Assembly (NCBI GenBank): GCA_049324835.1 | Contig: JBMOMT010000003.1 | Span: 109,815-173,814, forward strand | Source of the DNA: JBMOMT01 sp049324835 | Lineage (GTDB): Bacteria; Chloroflexota; Anaerolineae; CAYNKW01 | DNA length: 64,000 nucleotides | Reading direction: 5' to 3' | Shown: one piece after another, positions 33,947 to 42,699 of the stretch | How positions within the stretch are numbered: position 1 is the stretch's first letter | Layout: each line of letters starts with the position of its first letter | Notes under the pieces: model-generated | The model's database searches: none | Seen by the model: the letters and a program-made list of their open reading frames with translations, nothing else | Told to the model about the DNA's origin: nothing | Program-made: the position numbers and the translations under genes

Positions 33947-35986
33947 CTAGCTCTCCTCGTACCACTCCTCATGCCCATGCGCGATGGCGAACGACTTGTT
34001 GGTCCTGCACGCCTCTTTGACCCGATCCGGCCAGTAGCGTATGGCGATGTGGCTCCAATCGTACTCGCCTTTTTGCAGGCGCTCCCAGTACTTTTTCGGT
34101 TCGGCCTTCCAGATGGGCATTAACTCCCACAGCGGCGCCAGGCGCAGGATCACGCCGTCGTCGATCCAGTCCGGCGCTGGCTCGTATCCCTGGCGGACGA
34201 TGCGCGCCATAGTCTGGGCGAACTCGTTCACCTCGTCCAGCAGTTGGGTGGCTCTGTCGATCTGCCGCTCCACTCCCTTGCGCGCCGCGCCGCTGAGGGC
34301 CTCCAACTGCCCCCGCAGGTCGCCGATCTCTAGCCGCAGGCCGTTGAGCTTGTGATCCAAATAGTCGCGCTGCAAGGTATAGAGCGTCATGCGGTCCACC
34401 CGTTCGTGAAAGAGGATGAATCCATAGCCCCGTTTGGCCGATTGCAACGGCCAGTAGACCGGCCGCTTGCGATACCACTTGAGGTGCCACTTGGTGAAAA
34501 AGTCGCGGGAGAGAAAGGCGCGGAGGTCGCCATTGGCGCCGATCTGGATGACCTCGGCGGTGTTGGGGGCGGCGTCAAACGTCAAACGTGAAATGTCAGT
34601 GACGCCTGACGTTTGACGGTCGACACTTGAGTCCAGCATCAACACCAGGGCTTTTTCCACCAGCGCCGGCAGGTCGCGGGGATGGCCCTCGTCCAGGACG
34701 GTGATGCCATCTGGCATGGCCAGGGCGCGCAGGGCGGCTTCGACCTGGGCGGGGAAGACGTGGCGGCCGCCTTCGGCGTCCACATGGGCAAAGCGCTCCG
34801 GCGGGCCGACCAGTTGGTCGAACTCGGCCTGGTCCGGCGCGGGCAGGGAGCCGATGGCGAAATCGGCGCGGCGGTAGACGGCGGAACCAATTTCAGATTT
34901 ACGATTTACGATTGTGGAATTGCTCGCATCCGAATCTGCGATCCGCAATCCGCAATCTGCAATCGTAAAGCGCCCCAAAACGACGCCTACAGCGTAGCTG
35001 ATCCAACGCACCGCGAGTTCCTCGCGGGTCATGGGGGCTTCTGACTCCTCGGCTTCTTCGTCCTCGGCGGGTGGTAGCTCGGCCCCGTCATCGCCTTCCG
35101 CGAACGCGCCCCCGGCCAGCTCGGCTTCGATGGCGGCGCGGTCCTCGTCGCTGATGCCGTAGAGGCGGTAGACCTCGTCGTCGATCTGACGTTCCAGTGC
35201 CGCCAGGCGGGCCTGGGCCGCGGTCATGTCCGCCAGGCCAGTGTCCCAGCACGGCGGGGCGATAAAGTCGAAGGTGGTTTCGTCTTGGCTGTGGCCGAGC
35301 TTGGTGCGTCGCACGCAACTACGGGCTGTGGTAACAAGTGAGTATGGTACAGAAGATATGAGCGGAGCTTTCTCAACATCACCAACCTGGAAGTTCACCC
35401 CTGGGTTTATCAAGCTGCATAACCATGAGAACAAAGTCGCATTCGTAACCGCCAAGATTACGTTCGCAGCATCACCGAGTACCGAAGGACCATTGCAATC
35501 GAATACATAACCGGGCGTCAACCATCGAATGGCAAACCGTGTGCCAGCAAAACGGTTGAAAGTAAGACCTTCTCGAAAATAGAAACCGGGATTTCGGATT
35601 ACTGCTCCCTCGGTATGTGCGATTTCCGCCCCGTCATCAAACCAGTTAACTACATGCTCAAGGTTGCCATACCATGGTACGTTAGCCCCACCCTTGACGT
35701 ATGGCATCCAACGAAGGCGAGTTTGTTGTGCCTCGTTTCTGCTTTGACAGCCAAAAGCGATACGATGTAGCCCCACTTCCCACCAGAACCGCAAGTATCG
35801 GAAATTGTCGGTACTCGCGACTCCCTGCCGCGGTTGAGATGTTTCACCGAACTTGGGCAACATCTCGAAGAGGCGGCGCAGGCCATCGGGAATCCAATAC
35901 ACCCACGGGCCACCGGGGATAGCGTCGAAGTGACGCTGGGCCACGCGGTAGACGTTGGGGGGCAACGGCGGTTTCACTGCGGACAT
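33947..35986 (-). CDS. pglX: PglX C-terminal half, copy 1
   Basis: 679 aa. Homologous to the C-half at 23098 (PWVYWIPDGLRRLFEML, STDNFRYLRFWWEVG; terminal coiled region and DDGVILRLAPLWELMPIW). It lacks methylase motifs and would supply target recognition. Here the ATPase/AlbA gene separates it from its methylase half, which is unique compared with copy 2. Two in-frame repeat clusters (34573-34625 and 34888-34972) add peptides such as RFTIADCGLRIADSD. It ends in HGHEEWYEES. The two C-halves diverge most in the N-terminal 250 residues, as expected if they read different DNA sites. Confidence 0.78.
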   Translation of the reverse strand: MSAVKPPLPPNVYRVAQRHFDAIPGGPWVYWIPDGLRRLFEMLPKFGETSQPRQGVASTDNFRYLRFWWEVGLHRIAFGCQSRNEAQQTRLRWMPYVKGGANVPWYGNLEHVVNWFDDGAEIAHTEGAVIRNPGFYFREGLTFNRFAGTRFAIRWLTPGYVFDCNGPSVLGDAANVILAVTNATLFSWLCSLINPGVNFQVGDVEKAPLISSVPYSLVTTARSCVRRTKLGHSQDETTFDFIAPPCWDTGLADMTAAQARLAALERQIDDEVYRLYGISDEDRAAIEAELAGGAFAEGDDGAELPPAEDEEAEESEAPMTREELAVRWISYAVGVVLGRFTIADCGLRIADSDASNSTIVNRKSEIGSAVYRRADFAIGSLPAPDQAEFDQLVGPPERFAHVDAEGGRHVFPAQVEAALRALAMPDGITVLDEGHPRDLPALVEKALVLMLDSSVDRQTSGVTDISRLTFDAAPNTAEVIQIGANGDLRAFLSRDFFTKWHLKWYRKRPVYWPLQSAKRGYGFILFHERVDRMTLYTLQRDYLDHKLNGLRLEIGDLRGQLEALSGAARKGVERQIDRATQLLDEVNEFAQTMARIVRQGYEPAPDWIDDGVILRLAPLWELMPIWKAEPKKYWERLQKGEYDWSHIAIRYWPDRVKEACRTNKSFAIAHGHEEWYEES
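34888..34972. repeat. In-frame ATTTACGATT-type repeat cluster
   Basis: Tandem imperfect copies of GATTTACGATT and CGCAATCTGCAAT inside the PglX C-half copy 1. A second cluster (CGTCAAACGT type) lies at 34573-34625. Confidence 0.75.
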
Positions 35987-36041
35987 GGGCAGTCTCCCAG
36001 GCAGATCCGAATATGGGGAAGGTTATGGGCGTTTCTCCATT

Positions 36042-37694
36042 TCATTCCCCATTTTTCTCCGTTCCGGGGACGCGGTAGTAGGCCCCGCGCCGCGCCCCGA
36101 CCAATTCCAACGCGCCTTGCCCGGTGAGCTTGCGCAGATGGTAGCGCGCCTGCTCGTCACCCAGGCCGGTCAGCGCCACCGCCTCGCGGCGGGTGATGCG
36201 CCCGTGCGCCTGCACGTAGGCCAGGATGGCCTCTGCAGGGGAGACGGCCGGCCGTTCCACCCGGGCGTCTCGATACAGGGTCTCCGCCAGGCGGTAGAGA
36301 CCCTGGCTGGCCTGCAACACACCGGCCTGGGCCAGGCCGGCCAATACGCCAGCGGCCTGCGCGGCGTCGCGTTGCAGCGCCGGGGCCAGGGCGCGGGCGT
36401 CCGTCGTCCCCTCCCGCCGGGCCTGCCACAGGGCCAGCAGCTCGTCCACCTCCAGCGCCCGGCCCAGTCGCCGGCCGGTCTGCACCGTCAGCAGCACAAA
36501 GCCCAGGTCGGCAGGGCCGCTATCGAGGACCACGCTGACGCTGGCGGTGGTGCTCAGCGTATAGTCCGGCGGGCGGCGGCCGTTGCGCAACTGGCCGCGG
36601 TAGATGGTCTCCACGCCCCGGCCGGTGCGCTCCACCAGCCCGGCCCGCTTGAAAGCGTCGGCCAGACGCGGGTTGCGCGGGCGCGGCTCGATGACCAGCA
36701 GGTTGTCCGGCCCCACCCCCTGCACAAAGCCGCCGGGGTTGCTCACCCGCGCGTGGCCGTCGCGCAGTTGCACGTGAATGGCTCCCAGGCGGGTATAGTC
36801 GCGGTGGATGAGGGCGTTGTTGATGACCTCTCGCACCCCGGCCCGGTCGTAGCGCGGCGCGCCGAGGCGCACGCCATCCACCATCAACTCTTGCTCCTCG
36901 TTGCGCACGCCGACGGCCTCGGTCAGCCACTCGTGGACGCGCAGCAGCGGCCAGCGGCGGAACTCGTTCACGGCCACGTCCAGGCCGCGCAAGACCTGGA
37001 AGGCGACCTCGTGCGCCGGCGCGTGTTCGCGCAAGGCCGCTTCCGTGCCCACCAGCAGCAACCCGGCCAGGGTGGGGGTCAGGCGGTCGCCGGCGGCGCG
37101 CACCAGCCCCAGCGCGCCGGCGATCTCGCGGTCCGAGAGGCTGAGCAGCGCTGTGTCGCCGGGGTTCTCGGCCACCATGCGGCGCAGGCGGGCAAATTCC
37201 ACCGGGTCCAGGTCATCCCAACTCGCGTCGGGCACGACCAGGGCCGTCGGGTCGGCCTGGCCGCGCTCGGCCAGCCAGTTGGTCAGCTCGTAGGGGTAGA
37301 GCGGGCGGCAGCCGGGGTATTGGTGAACATCCAGGTAGCGGATCAACAGCCGTCCCTCGCTGGTGGCGATAGGCTGATGGGCGGCCAGGACACGCAGCAG
37401 GGCCACCGCGCCTTCGGGCAGGCTCACGAACTCGGCCTCGACGTTGACCGGCGGCACGGTGCGACTGGCGACGAACGCCGCCAGCGCCGCCGGGTGGGTG
37501 CGGTGCCGGGCGTGCAGCCCGGTCACTTGCCCGTCGTTCTCGACGCCGACGAGCAGCATCTCCCCCTGGGCATTCGCCAGGCAAACGACGGTCTCCACCA
37601 GGTCCGCATCGGACAGCGGCCTCTGGTCACTCTTGAACTCTACGGTGAACGACTCGCCCCCGGCGATGAGGGCGCGCAGTTCCTCGGGGGTCAT
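36042..37694 (-). CDS. AlbA/Schlafen-type ATP-binding protein with winged-helix tail
   Basis: 550 aa. An N-terminal AlbA_2 (Schlafen-like) domain: FTVEFKSDQRPLSDADLVET, CLANAQGEMLLVGVENDG. A middle HATPase_c_4-like segment (VREVINNALIHRDYTRLGAI, PGGFVQGV, GRGVETIY), and C-terminal winged-helix residues (ITRREAVALTGLGDEQARYH). Such proteins are annotated as transcriptional regulators or putative helicases and also occur in defence islands. The ATG overlaps the upstream methylase stop by ATGA. It lies exactly between the two PglX halves, so it may regulate or assist that methylase; this is inference. Confidence 0.8.
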   Translation of the reverse strand: MTPEELRALIAGGESFTVEFKSDQRPLSDADLVETVVCLANAQGEMLLVGVENDGQVTGLHARHRTHPAALAAFVASRTVPPVNVEAEFVSLPEGAVALLRVLAAHQPIATSEGRLLIRYLDVHQYPGCRPLYPYELTNWLAERGQADPTALVVPDASWDDLDPVEFARLRRMVAENPGDTALLSLSDREIAGALGLVRAAGDRLTPTLAGLLLVGTEAALREHAPAHEVAFQVLRGLDVAVNEFRRWPLLRVHEWLTEAVGVRNEEQELMVDGVRLGAPRYDRAGVREVINNALIHRDYTRLGAIHVQLRDGHARVSNPGGFVQGVGPDNLLVIEPRPRNPRLADAFKRAGLVERTGRGVETIYRGQLRNGRRPPDYTLSTTASVSVVLDSGPADLGFVLLTVQTGRRLGRALEVDELLALWQARREGTTDARALAPALQRDAAQAAGVLAGLAQAGVLQASQGLYRLAETLYRDARVERPAVSPAEAILAYVQAHGRITRREAVALTGLGDEQARYHLRKLTGQGALELVGARRGAYYRVPGTEKNGE

Positions 37695-39733
37695 ACCATC
37701 GTCTCCTCTTGCGCCCGCAGCGCCGCCAAAGCCTGCTCGAAAGCCTGGCGCTTGGCATCGCCTTCGGGAGCGTTCACCAGGCGGAAGTAGGTGCCCACAC
37801 TGTTCTCACGGGACAGGGTGTCCGCGTCAGCGCGCAGGCAAAAGACGGTGGTATTGACCTTTTCGCCGCTGATTTCGGCAAAGGCGCGGGGGCCGGTGTG
37901 GGCCATCGTCTCGATGGCAAAGCTACCGCGCAGGTGGGCGCGCAGCTTTTCATAGGACGACAGGAACATGAACGACTGTTGGGTGATCATGCCTACGCGA
38001 CCGCCCTCGTCGGCGAACTCGCCGCAGCGCTGGATAAAGGCCGTGTAGAGGTCACCCTTGGCATCGGGGTACTCGCCGTCCAGGTGATCGGCCAGCGCAT
38101 CGCCCAGGTTGCGTTTGCCGGAATAGGGCGGATTGGTGACCACCACGTCGTAACGGCGCAGCATCAGCTCGGCCAGGCGCAGGCCCTTGACCGCCTCGCC
38201 GGCGAAAAAGGTCATGTCGGCGCCGGCCTGGGCCTGCTGCCGGGTGAACTCGTCCAGCCCCTGTACGATCTGGGCCGAGAGGATGGCCCAGAATTCCTCC
38301 TCGGCCGCCTCCCGTTCGTACTCGCCGGCCAGCCCGGCAAAAAGGGGCTCCTTCTCGTACCGCGCCCGCTCCTGGGCGATCAACTCGCCCAACTCCCGCT
38401 CCAGCCGCAGCAGCGAGCCCAGTTGGTCCACATCTTGCAGGCGGGCCCACAGCGCCCGCATCAACCGCTCGTAGACCGGCCGGCTAAAACGCGCCTGGCG
38501 CAGAAAAGCCCCCAATCGAGCGCCATTCAGGGGCCGCACATCGGCGCAGGCCAGGTGGCTGTCGGTGATGCGCGCTTGAGGGTTCAGGGCCTTGGCCTTC
38601 AGGTAGAGGGCCAGGGCCGAAAGCTGCACGGCGCGCAGGTCGATGTCGATGCCGAACAGGTTGTGTTCGATGATGGCCGCCGGGATCTCGGCCGGGTCAC
38701 TCACCGAGGGGGTCTGCGGCCAGTCTGGCTCCCCAGCGCGGTCCAACTCCTCCTGGTACATGGCCGCCAACAGGTCAAAGGCCACCAGGCCAAAGTGCAT
38801 CGTGCCGCAGGCCGGGTCGAGGAGGGTGATGGTTTTGACAAGGCGAGGCCCGTGATCCGTGAAACGTGATGCGTGATCTTGACGCTTCACGTCCACCAGA
38901 TAATCCAACAGTTCTGTTCCGAGAAGCCGTGTGTCTGGATGTAGCTCGGCCCACAGCCGGCCCAACGTGTTCTGCACCAGAAAACGCACGATCCAGTGCG
39001 GGGTGAAAAGCTGGGTGGCTGCTGGGATGTCCTGGCGGCGGATCTTTAACTTCTGCCGGTACAGCCGCTCAAAGACATCCGCCTTTTCCTGCTCGTTGAA
39101 GAACTGGTACACCCAGCCGATGGTCTCGTCGGCGCTCCAGATATCGGCCAGGTCCAGCCGATTGAGTTGGGCCAGCAGCGCGCGCAGCGCCAGCGGCCGG
39201 GGAAAGAGGCGGCTGGGCAGCGTGTCGGGGTCAAAGAGCACCCGAATCTCTTGTGCAATCCGGCCGCTCTGCCACAGCAAAAAGTGACGGTAGGCCGTGT
39301 CGGCATCGCCGGCCTGGTGGCAGGCCAGGTCGGCGGCGTGGGCGGGGTCGGCCAGGTAGAATTTAAAGGCGTTGGACTCGGCGCCGCGGTCCAGCGTGCC
39401 GCGGATCAACCGGCGGGCCTCCATCATCTTGAAGGCCACCAGCCGGTTGAGGTGGGTAAAGGCCGTCTCTTTGACCAGCTTGTCCACCGCCTCGGTGTGG
39501 GGCAGGCCGGCGCGCTCTTCGTCGGCCAGGAACTGGGCCAGGCGGCGGTAGGTCTCGGCCGCTTCGGGGTCGGCCTGAACCTGGGGGAGTTTGGTCGGAG
39601 GGTCCAGGCGGCCGTCGGGGTAGAGGCCGTAGACGCCCTCCAACAGCTCCCGCGCCTCGCGGGTCAGCAGCTCGCGGGCCTCCAGGGCCAGGTCGTGAAT
39701 TGATCTTCGCTGATTGTCTGTGAGTTGTACCAC
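37691..39733 (-). CDS. pglX: PglX N-terminal half, copy 1 (adenine-N6 methyltransferase)
   Basis: 680 aa. SAM motif I LLDPACGTMHFG near residue 305, FGIDIDLRAVQLSALALYL, and catalytic NPPY in VVTNPPYSGKR near residue 535. The N-terminal region (FTPHWIVRFLVQNTLGRLW) matches PglX. Motif I has T-M for the usual S/T-G, but this should still bind SAM. It is followed, in an ATGA overlap, by the AlbA/Schlafen-type gene rather than its own C-half, which is 1.7 kb further on. This is the first methylase half in the operon, 51 nt after the four-helix-bundle gene. Confidence 0.85.
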   Translation of the reverse strand: MVQLTDNQRRSIHDLALEARELLTREARELLEGVYGLYPDGRLDPPTKLPQVQADPEAAETYRRLAQFLADEERAGLPHTEAVDKLVKETAFTHLNRLVAFKMMEARRLIRGTLDRGAESNAFKFYLADPAHAADLACHQAGDADTAYRHFLLWQSGRIAQEIRVLFDPDTLPSRLFPRPLALRALLAQLNRLDLADIWSADETIGWVYQFFNEQEKADVFERLYRQKLKIRRQDIPAATQLFTPHWIVRFLVQNTLGRLWAELHPDTRLLGTELLDYLVDVKRQDHASRFTDHGPRLVKTITLLDPACGTMHFGLVAFDLLAAMYQEELDRAGEPDWPQTPSVSDPAEIPAAIIEHNLFGIDIDLRAVQLSALALYLKAKALNPQARITDSHLACADVRPLNGARLGAFLRQARFSRPVYERLMRALWARLQDVDQLGSLLRLERELGELIAQERARYEKEPLFAGLAGEYEREAAEEEFWAILSAQIVQGLDEFTRQQAQAGADMTFFAGEAVKGLRLAELMLRRYDVVVTNPPYSGKRNLGDALADHLDGEYPDAKGDLYTAFIQRCGEFADEGGRVGMITQQSFMFLSSYEKLRAHLRGSFAIETMAHTGPRAFAEISGEKVNTTVFCLRADADTLSRENSVGTYFRLVNAPEGDAKRQAFEQALAALRAQEETMV

Positions 39734-39751
39734 AGCAACTCCAATATGTGA

Positions 39752-39788
39752 TCGATTGACGATTGACGATTGACGATTTACGATTTAC
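39752..39788. repeat. GATTGACGATT tandem repeat, PglX/four-helix-bundle gap
   Basis: Tandem GATTGACGATT and GATTTACGATT units fill the 51-nt gap and run into the last codons of the four-helix-bundle gene. Confidence 0.75.
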
Positions 39789-40144
39789 GAGCCACTCCGC
39801 CTTCTCAGGGTCTTGATGGAGGCGACGGTCATGGCCAGGATCTCATCGGTCTCGGCCATGAGTGGCTTTAACCTCTCTTCAGGCATGATCTGGGCCTCGA
39901 TCAGCAGCTCGAGCCAATAGAGCGTTTCGTCTGCTTCTTCCTCCACGATCTTCAGTTTGGCGATCATGTCTGCGGTGGAGCGCGCCCGACAAGCAGCGCG
40001 GTAGTTGGCGCCAACGGACGTGCCAGATCGCAGGATTTGCCGGCCGATCACCCATCCTGTTGGGTTCTGGGGCAAAGCGCCGACTAACTTGATGAGGCGG
40101 AGGGCCAGGCCCTTTGTTCGAGCCTGGAACTGCTCCTTGTCCAT
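39785..40144 (-). CDS. Four-helix-bundle protein (23S rRNA IVS-type)
   Basis: 119 aa. Family of four-helix-bundle proteins first seen as ORFs in 23S rRNA intervening sequences: RTKGLALRLIKL, GRQILRSGTSVGANYRAACR, KLKIVEEEADETLYWLELL. These are diagnostic S-x-x-x-N-Y-x-E/A-A and E-E-A-D-E-x-x-Y-W-L-E motifs. The function is unknown; they often ride on mobile or defence loci. Start at 40144. It lies between brxB and the first PglX half, and is flanked on both sides by tandem ATCGTAAATCGT repeats, which suggests it was inserted as a cassette. Confidence 0.85.
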   Translation of the reverse strand: MDKEQFQARTKGLALRLIKLVGALPQNPTGWVIGRQILRSGTSVGANYRAACRARSTADMIAKLKIVEEEADETLYWLELLIEAQIMPEERLKPLMAETDEILAMTVASIKTLRRRSGS

Positions 40145-40158
40145 CGACTCCCCCCTGT

Positions 40159-40236
40159 GCATTTACGATTTACGATTCGTCAATCGTAAATCGTCAATCG
40201 TAAATCGTAAATCGTAAATCCAAAATCGTCAATCGG
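40159..40236. repeat. ATCGTAAATCGTCAATC tandem repeat, brxB side
   Basis: About eight imperfect 10-11-bp units of CGTAAAT/CGTCAAT type between the four-helix-bundle gene and brxB. There is no regular spacer structure, so it is not a CRISPR array. Confidence 0.85.
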
Positions 40237-40813
40237 TGTACACCTTGGTATGATAACTTCCCCGCCCCTCGTTTTCGGCGATGCCCATGAATCGCAGCGA
40301 GCTGCCCTCGGTCGTGGCCGGCATGAACAACACGCACGGCACCCGGGTGCGGCCCTTCATCTCGTCCAGCAGTTTGGACACGCGGTAGAGGCTTGGGGCC
40401 AGGGCGCCGGCGCGCACGATAAAGGCGAGAGTCCGCTCGGGATCCAGGCCGGCCAACCGTTCGGCCAGCATGTCAGGCAGGGGGCGCCAGTCGGGGTCAG
40501 ACAGGTAGCTCTGGACCTGCAACTCGGCCTTTTCAAAGCCTCTCTGGCGCTCCAGGGCCACCACCGCTTCGATGCCCTCGCTCTCGTCCACCGACTGCCA
40601 CATCAGATCAGCCAGGGAGAGGATCACTACCCGGCGGTCGGTGTCCTTTTCCAGTCGCGTCTTGAGCAGCCCGACCTCGTGGCGCATGGCCCACTCGTCC
40701 CGGGGCGGGTAACAAAAGATGGCAAAAGGCAAATCGTTGTAAATATAGTGTCGCATGGGCGAGGCTTTGAGGTCTGCCTCCAGGGTCTCAACGCGCGCTT
40801 TCAAGGAGGACAT
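40229..40813 (-). CDS. brxB: BREX protein BrxB (DUF1788)
   Basis: 194 aa. DUF1788/BrxB: LKARVETLEADL, then YNDLPFAIFCYPPRDEW, RVVILSLADLMW near residue 65 and FIVRAGALAP near 130. BrxB is a small essential BREX component of unknown chemistry. The start overlaps the end of brxA by about 26 nt, keeping the usual brxA-brxB coupling. Its C-terminal codons are AT-rich where the tandem repeat begins. Confidence 0.88.
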   Translation of the reverse strand: MSSLKARVETLEADLKASPMRHYIYNDLPFAIFCYPPRDEWAMRHEVGLLKTRLEKDTDRRVVILSLADLMWQSVDESEGIEAVVALERQRGFEKAELQVQSYLSDPDWRPLPDMLAERLAGLDPERTLAFIVRAGALAPSLYRVSKLLDEMKGRTRVPCVLFMPATTEGSSLRFMGIAENEGRGSYHTKVYTD

Positions 40814-41579
40814 CGGCAACCTCCGTCAGGGTTGGGGCCGGGAATTCGATGCGGATCACAGAACCGGCCGCGTGATAGGCCAGCAGGTGTTCCTGGTGGG
40901 CTTCGACAAAGAACCGTTCCACCCCCTCCGGCGGCAGGAAGAACAGCTTCCAGTCGTCGCTGTGCAGCACCCGGTCGCCGGAGCGCTCGCGCCCCTGCAG
41001 CCAGAGGGCGATCAGGGCAAAGGAAGGGGTGGGCAAATAGACCGGCGCGATCTGCTTGTTGGCCGCGCCTTGCAGCACGCCAAAGTCGCGCAGTGTGGCC
41101 ATCACACCCTGTGCTACACGCTCGATCGTTTGCTCCTTCCACGGTGTCGTCGTCTTGCCTGCGGCAACCCAGTTGCGGATGGCGCGGATCACCACCTCCA
41201 CCGGCAAGTCCACATAGCCGGCCCGGTGGCGGGGGTAGATCACATCCACCACCAGGTCACGCAAGGTGCGGTCGTTTTGGGCGGTGAAAAAATAGAGCAG
41301 CGGGTCCAGCCATTGCGCCGGCGCGCCTGCCTGCAGCAGTGTGACCAGCATGGTACCAACGTCGGTATCGTCAAAGTATCGCTGGCGAAAGATGATCAGG
41401 ATATCTTCGATGCGACTCCGCGACGCCTTGCCAAAGATGTTCTGTCGCCGGGCGCGGCCCAGGTTCTCAGACACCGACTGGGCCAGGTTCCACTCGCTCA
41501 GCAAGACCTTGGTGTCGGCGATCAGGGCGCTGGCTTTGATGATACGGCTGGTATAGATGGGTTCCGTTGATTCGGTCAA
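40788..41579 (-). CDS. brxA: BREX protein BrxA (DUF1819)
   Basis: 263 aa. DUF1819/BrxA: the N-terminal YTSRIIKASALIADTKVLL, and the later LLYFFTAQNDRTLRDLVVDV match this DNA-binding winged-helix family. The start is a TTG preceded by GGAG, 3 nt after the upstream brxE-like gene. It overlaps brxB. The brxA-brxB-brxC order is standard for type 1, 5 and 6 BREX, but here five genes intervene before brxC. Confidence 0.88.
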   Translation of the reverse strand: MTESTEPIYTSRIIKASALIADTKVLLSEWNLAQSVSENLGRARRQNIFGKASRSRIEDILIIFRQRYFDDTDVGTMLVTLLQAGAPAQWLDPLLYFFTAQNDRTLRDLVVDVIYPRHRAGYVDLPVEVVIRAIRNWVAAGKTTTPWKEQTIERVAQGVMATLRDFGVLQGAANKQIAPVYLPTPSFALIALWLQGRERSGDRVLHSDDWKLFFLPPEGVERFFVEAHQEHLLAYHAAGSVIRIEFPAPTLTEVADVLLESAR

Positions 41580-41582
41580 GGG

Positions 41583-42152
41583 TTACTCCACAAAATAAGG
41601 GATTGCCGGTTGGCCGGGGGCGCCTTCCAGATAGGCCCAGGCCAGGGTCCGGGCCCGGTGCAGCAAGGGCGAAACGCCACGCGGCACCGGCGGAATCTCG
41701 ATCTGCAAGCCGCCTGCCCCGGTGCGGTGCACCACGGTGTAAGCGGCCGGCGCGCCGAGCAGAACTAGCAAACATTGCTTCAAGCCTTCTGTCGAAGGGA
41801 TGGGCTCGACGGGTACGGGGATGGGCAACAGGGCTTCAAAACGCAGGGCCAGCCGGTCCTGGCTGTCGGCGTCAAGGCGATACAGGTGTAGTGCGTTCCT
41901 AATGACGCCACAGGCGGCATCGTGGCGGGCCAGGGCTGCGTTGAGGGCCAAGCTGCGAGCGGCCAGTGGTGGAGCCATGGGAAAGAGGCGCTCCAGCAGG
42001 AAACCGGCGTGTGGTGTGAGCGATTCGTCGTCCCACCAGGCCAGGCTGTCCTTGTTGGCCGCCCGAGCGACAAGAAGGCGCAAGTTGAGGACCGTTCTGG
42101 CGTCTTGAGATGAAAGGTTACTGTCAATGGTGGTAGATAAACGCTCATTCAT
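41583..42152 (-). CDS. brxE: BrxE-like protein, first gene of the BREX operon
   Basis: 189 aa. LRLLVARAANKDSLAWWDDE near residue 25 and FLLERLFPMAP, with a helical middle, resemble BrxE-family proteins. BrxE is the first gene of type 6 BREX. Position agrees: directly before brxA (3-nt gap), as first gene after the operon leader. GGAAG precedes the ATG. If this is right, the locus combines a type 6 marker with the type 1 marker BrxL. Family assignment is from remembered motifs and context and is moderate. Confidence 0.6.
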   Translation of the reverse strand: MNERLSTTIDSNLSSQDARTVLNLRLLVARAANKDSLAWWDDESLTPHAGFLLERLFPMAPPLAARSLALNAALARHDAACGVIRNALHLYRLDADSQDRLALRFEALLPIPVPVEPIPSTEGLKQCLLVLLGAPAAYTVVHRTGAGGLQIEIPPVPRGVSPLLHRARTLAWAYLEGAPGQPAIPYFVE

Positions 42153-42153
42153 C

Positions 42154-42462
42154 GATGAACTCTTCCAAATGGGCCAAGCTGCGGGCGGCGCGAGAACCGA
42201 ATAGAACAGCCCATCCTTGCGTGGGATGGGCTGTTGTGATATACTGGGTTCACCTTGGCGCCCATTCCGCGCTGGGGTCGTGCCTCGGGCTCGGGGAAAG
42301 CCGCGAGGTTTTTTCTTTCACAGGCAAAAACGCGCCAGGGCAGGAACCAAGCCCCGCCTGGCGCGTCAACGGTTGACCGGATAGACTACTCCTGATAGAA
42401 AGCGGTGTGCCACGGTGCACCCTCCGTGATGCGGTGGGATGGATGGCAGTAGAAAAGTCTGA
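42154..42462 (-). promoter_or_regulatory. Structured leader of the BREX operon
   Basis: About 310 nt between the predicted start of transcription and brxE, without a gene. It contains a terminator-like hairpin (ACGCGCCAGG / CCTGGCGCGT, then TTTTTG at about 42328), then CCTCG / CGAGG stems with the string GAGGCACGACC, then a hairpin CAGCCCATCC / GGATGGGCTG. A closely related order of elements lies upstream of cas6 (59247-59676). It may be an attenuator or riboswitch; I cannot name a class. Confidence 0.5.
42217..42245 (+). promoter_or_regulatory. Opposing promoter inside the BREX leader
   Basis: TTGCGT (42217-42222), 17-nt spacer, TATACT (42240-42245) on the plus strand, followed about 75 nt later by a hairpin with TTTTTT (near 42315-42322). 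It would make a short RNA antisense to the leader. The cas6 leader has the equivalent promoter. Confidence 0.5.
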
Positions 42463-42467
42463 AGAGA

Positions 42468-42495
42468 GTGTATCACAAAAAGGACAATAGGGCAA
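42468..42495 (-). promoter_or_regulatory. BREX operon promoter
   Basis: TTGCCC (42495-42490), 16-nt spacer, TACACT (42473-42468). It is the best promoter upstream of brxE. Confidence 0.5.
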
Positions 42496-42699
42496 ATTCT
42501 AACCATTTTTACCCTTGATTCGGGTTATCCTGCTGCTCTGGCTATCGTGCCACATACCCATGCCGCAGCCGACGTTCGATCACCCCAGCAGCCTAAAACA
42601 GCGTCACACACACAAAAAGCCCGATGGCGATATACCACCGGGCCTCTCGATTCGTTCTACCCAAACAGACTCAACTGCTGCACCCGACCGGCCGGCGAG

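Noticed and set aside
35955..37790. 611-codon plus-strand open frame
   Set aside because: Antisense to the AlbA/Schlafen-type gene, whose motifs are clear; GC-rich codon structure opens this frame by chance.
40159..40236. Tandem repeats near a cas6-containing region as a CRISPR array
   Set aside because: Units of 10-11 bp without 30-bp spacers, 19 kb from cas6; they belong to the dispersed ATCGTAAAT family.
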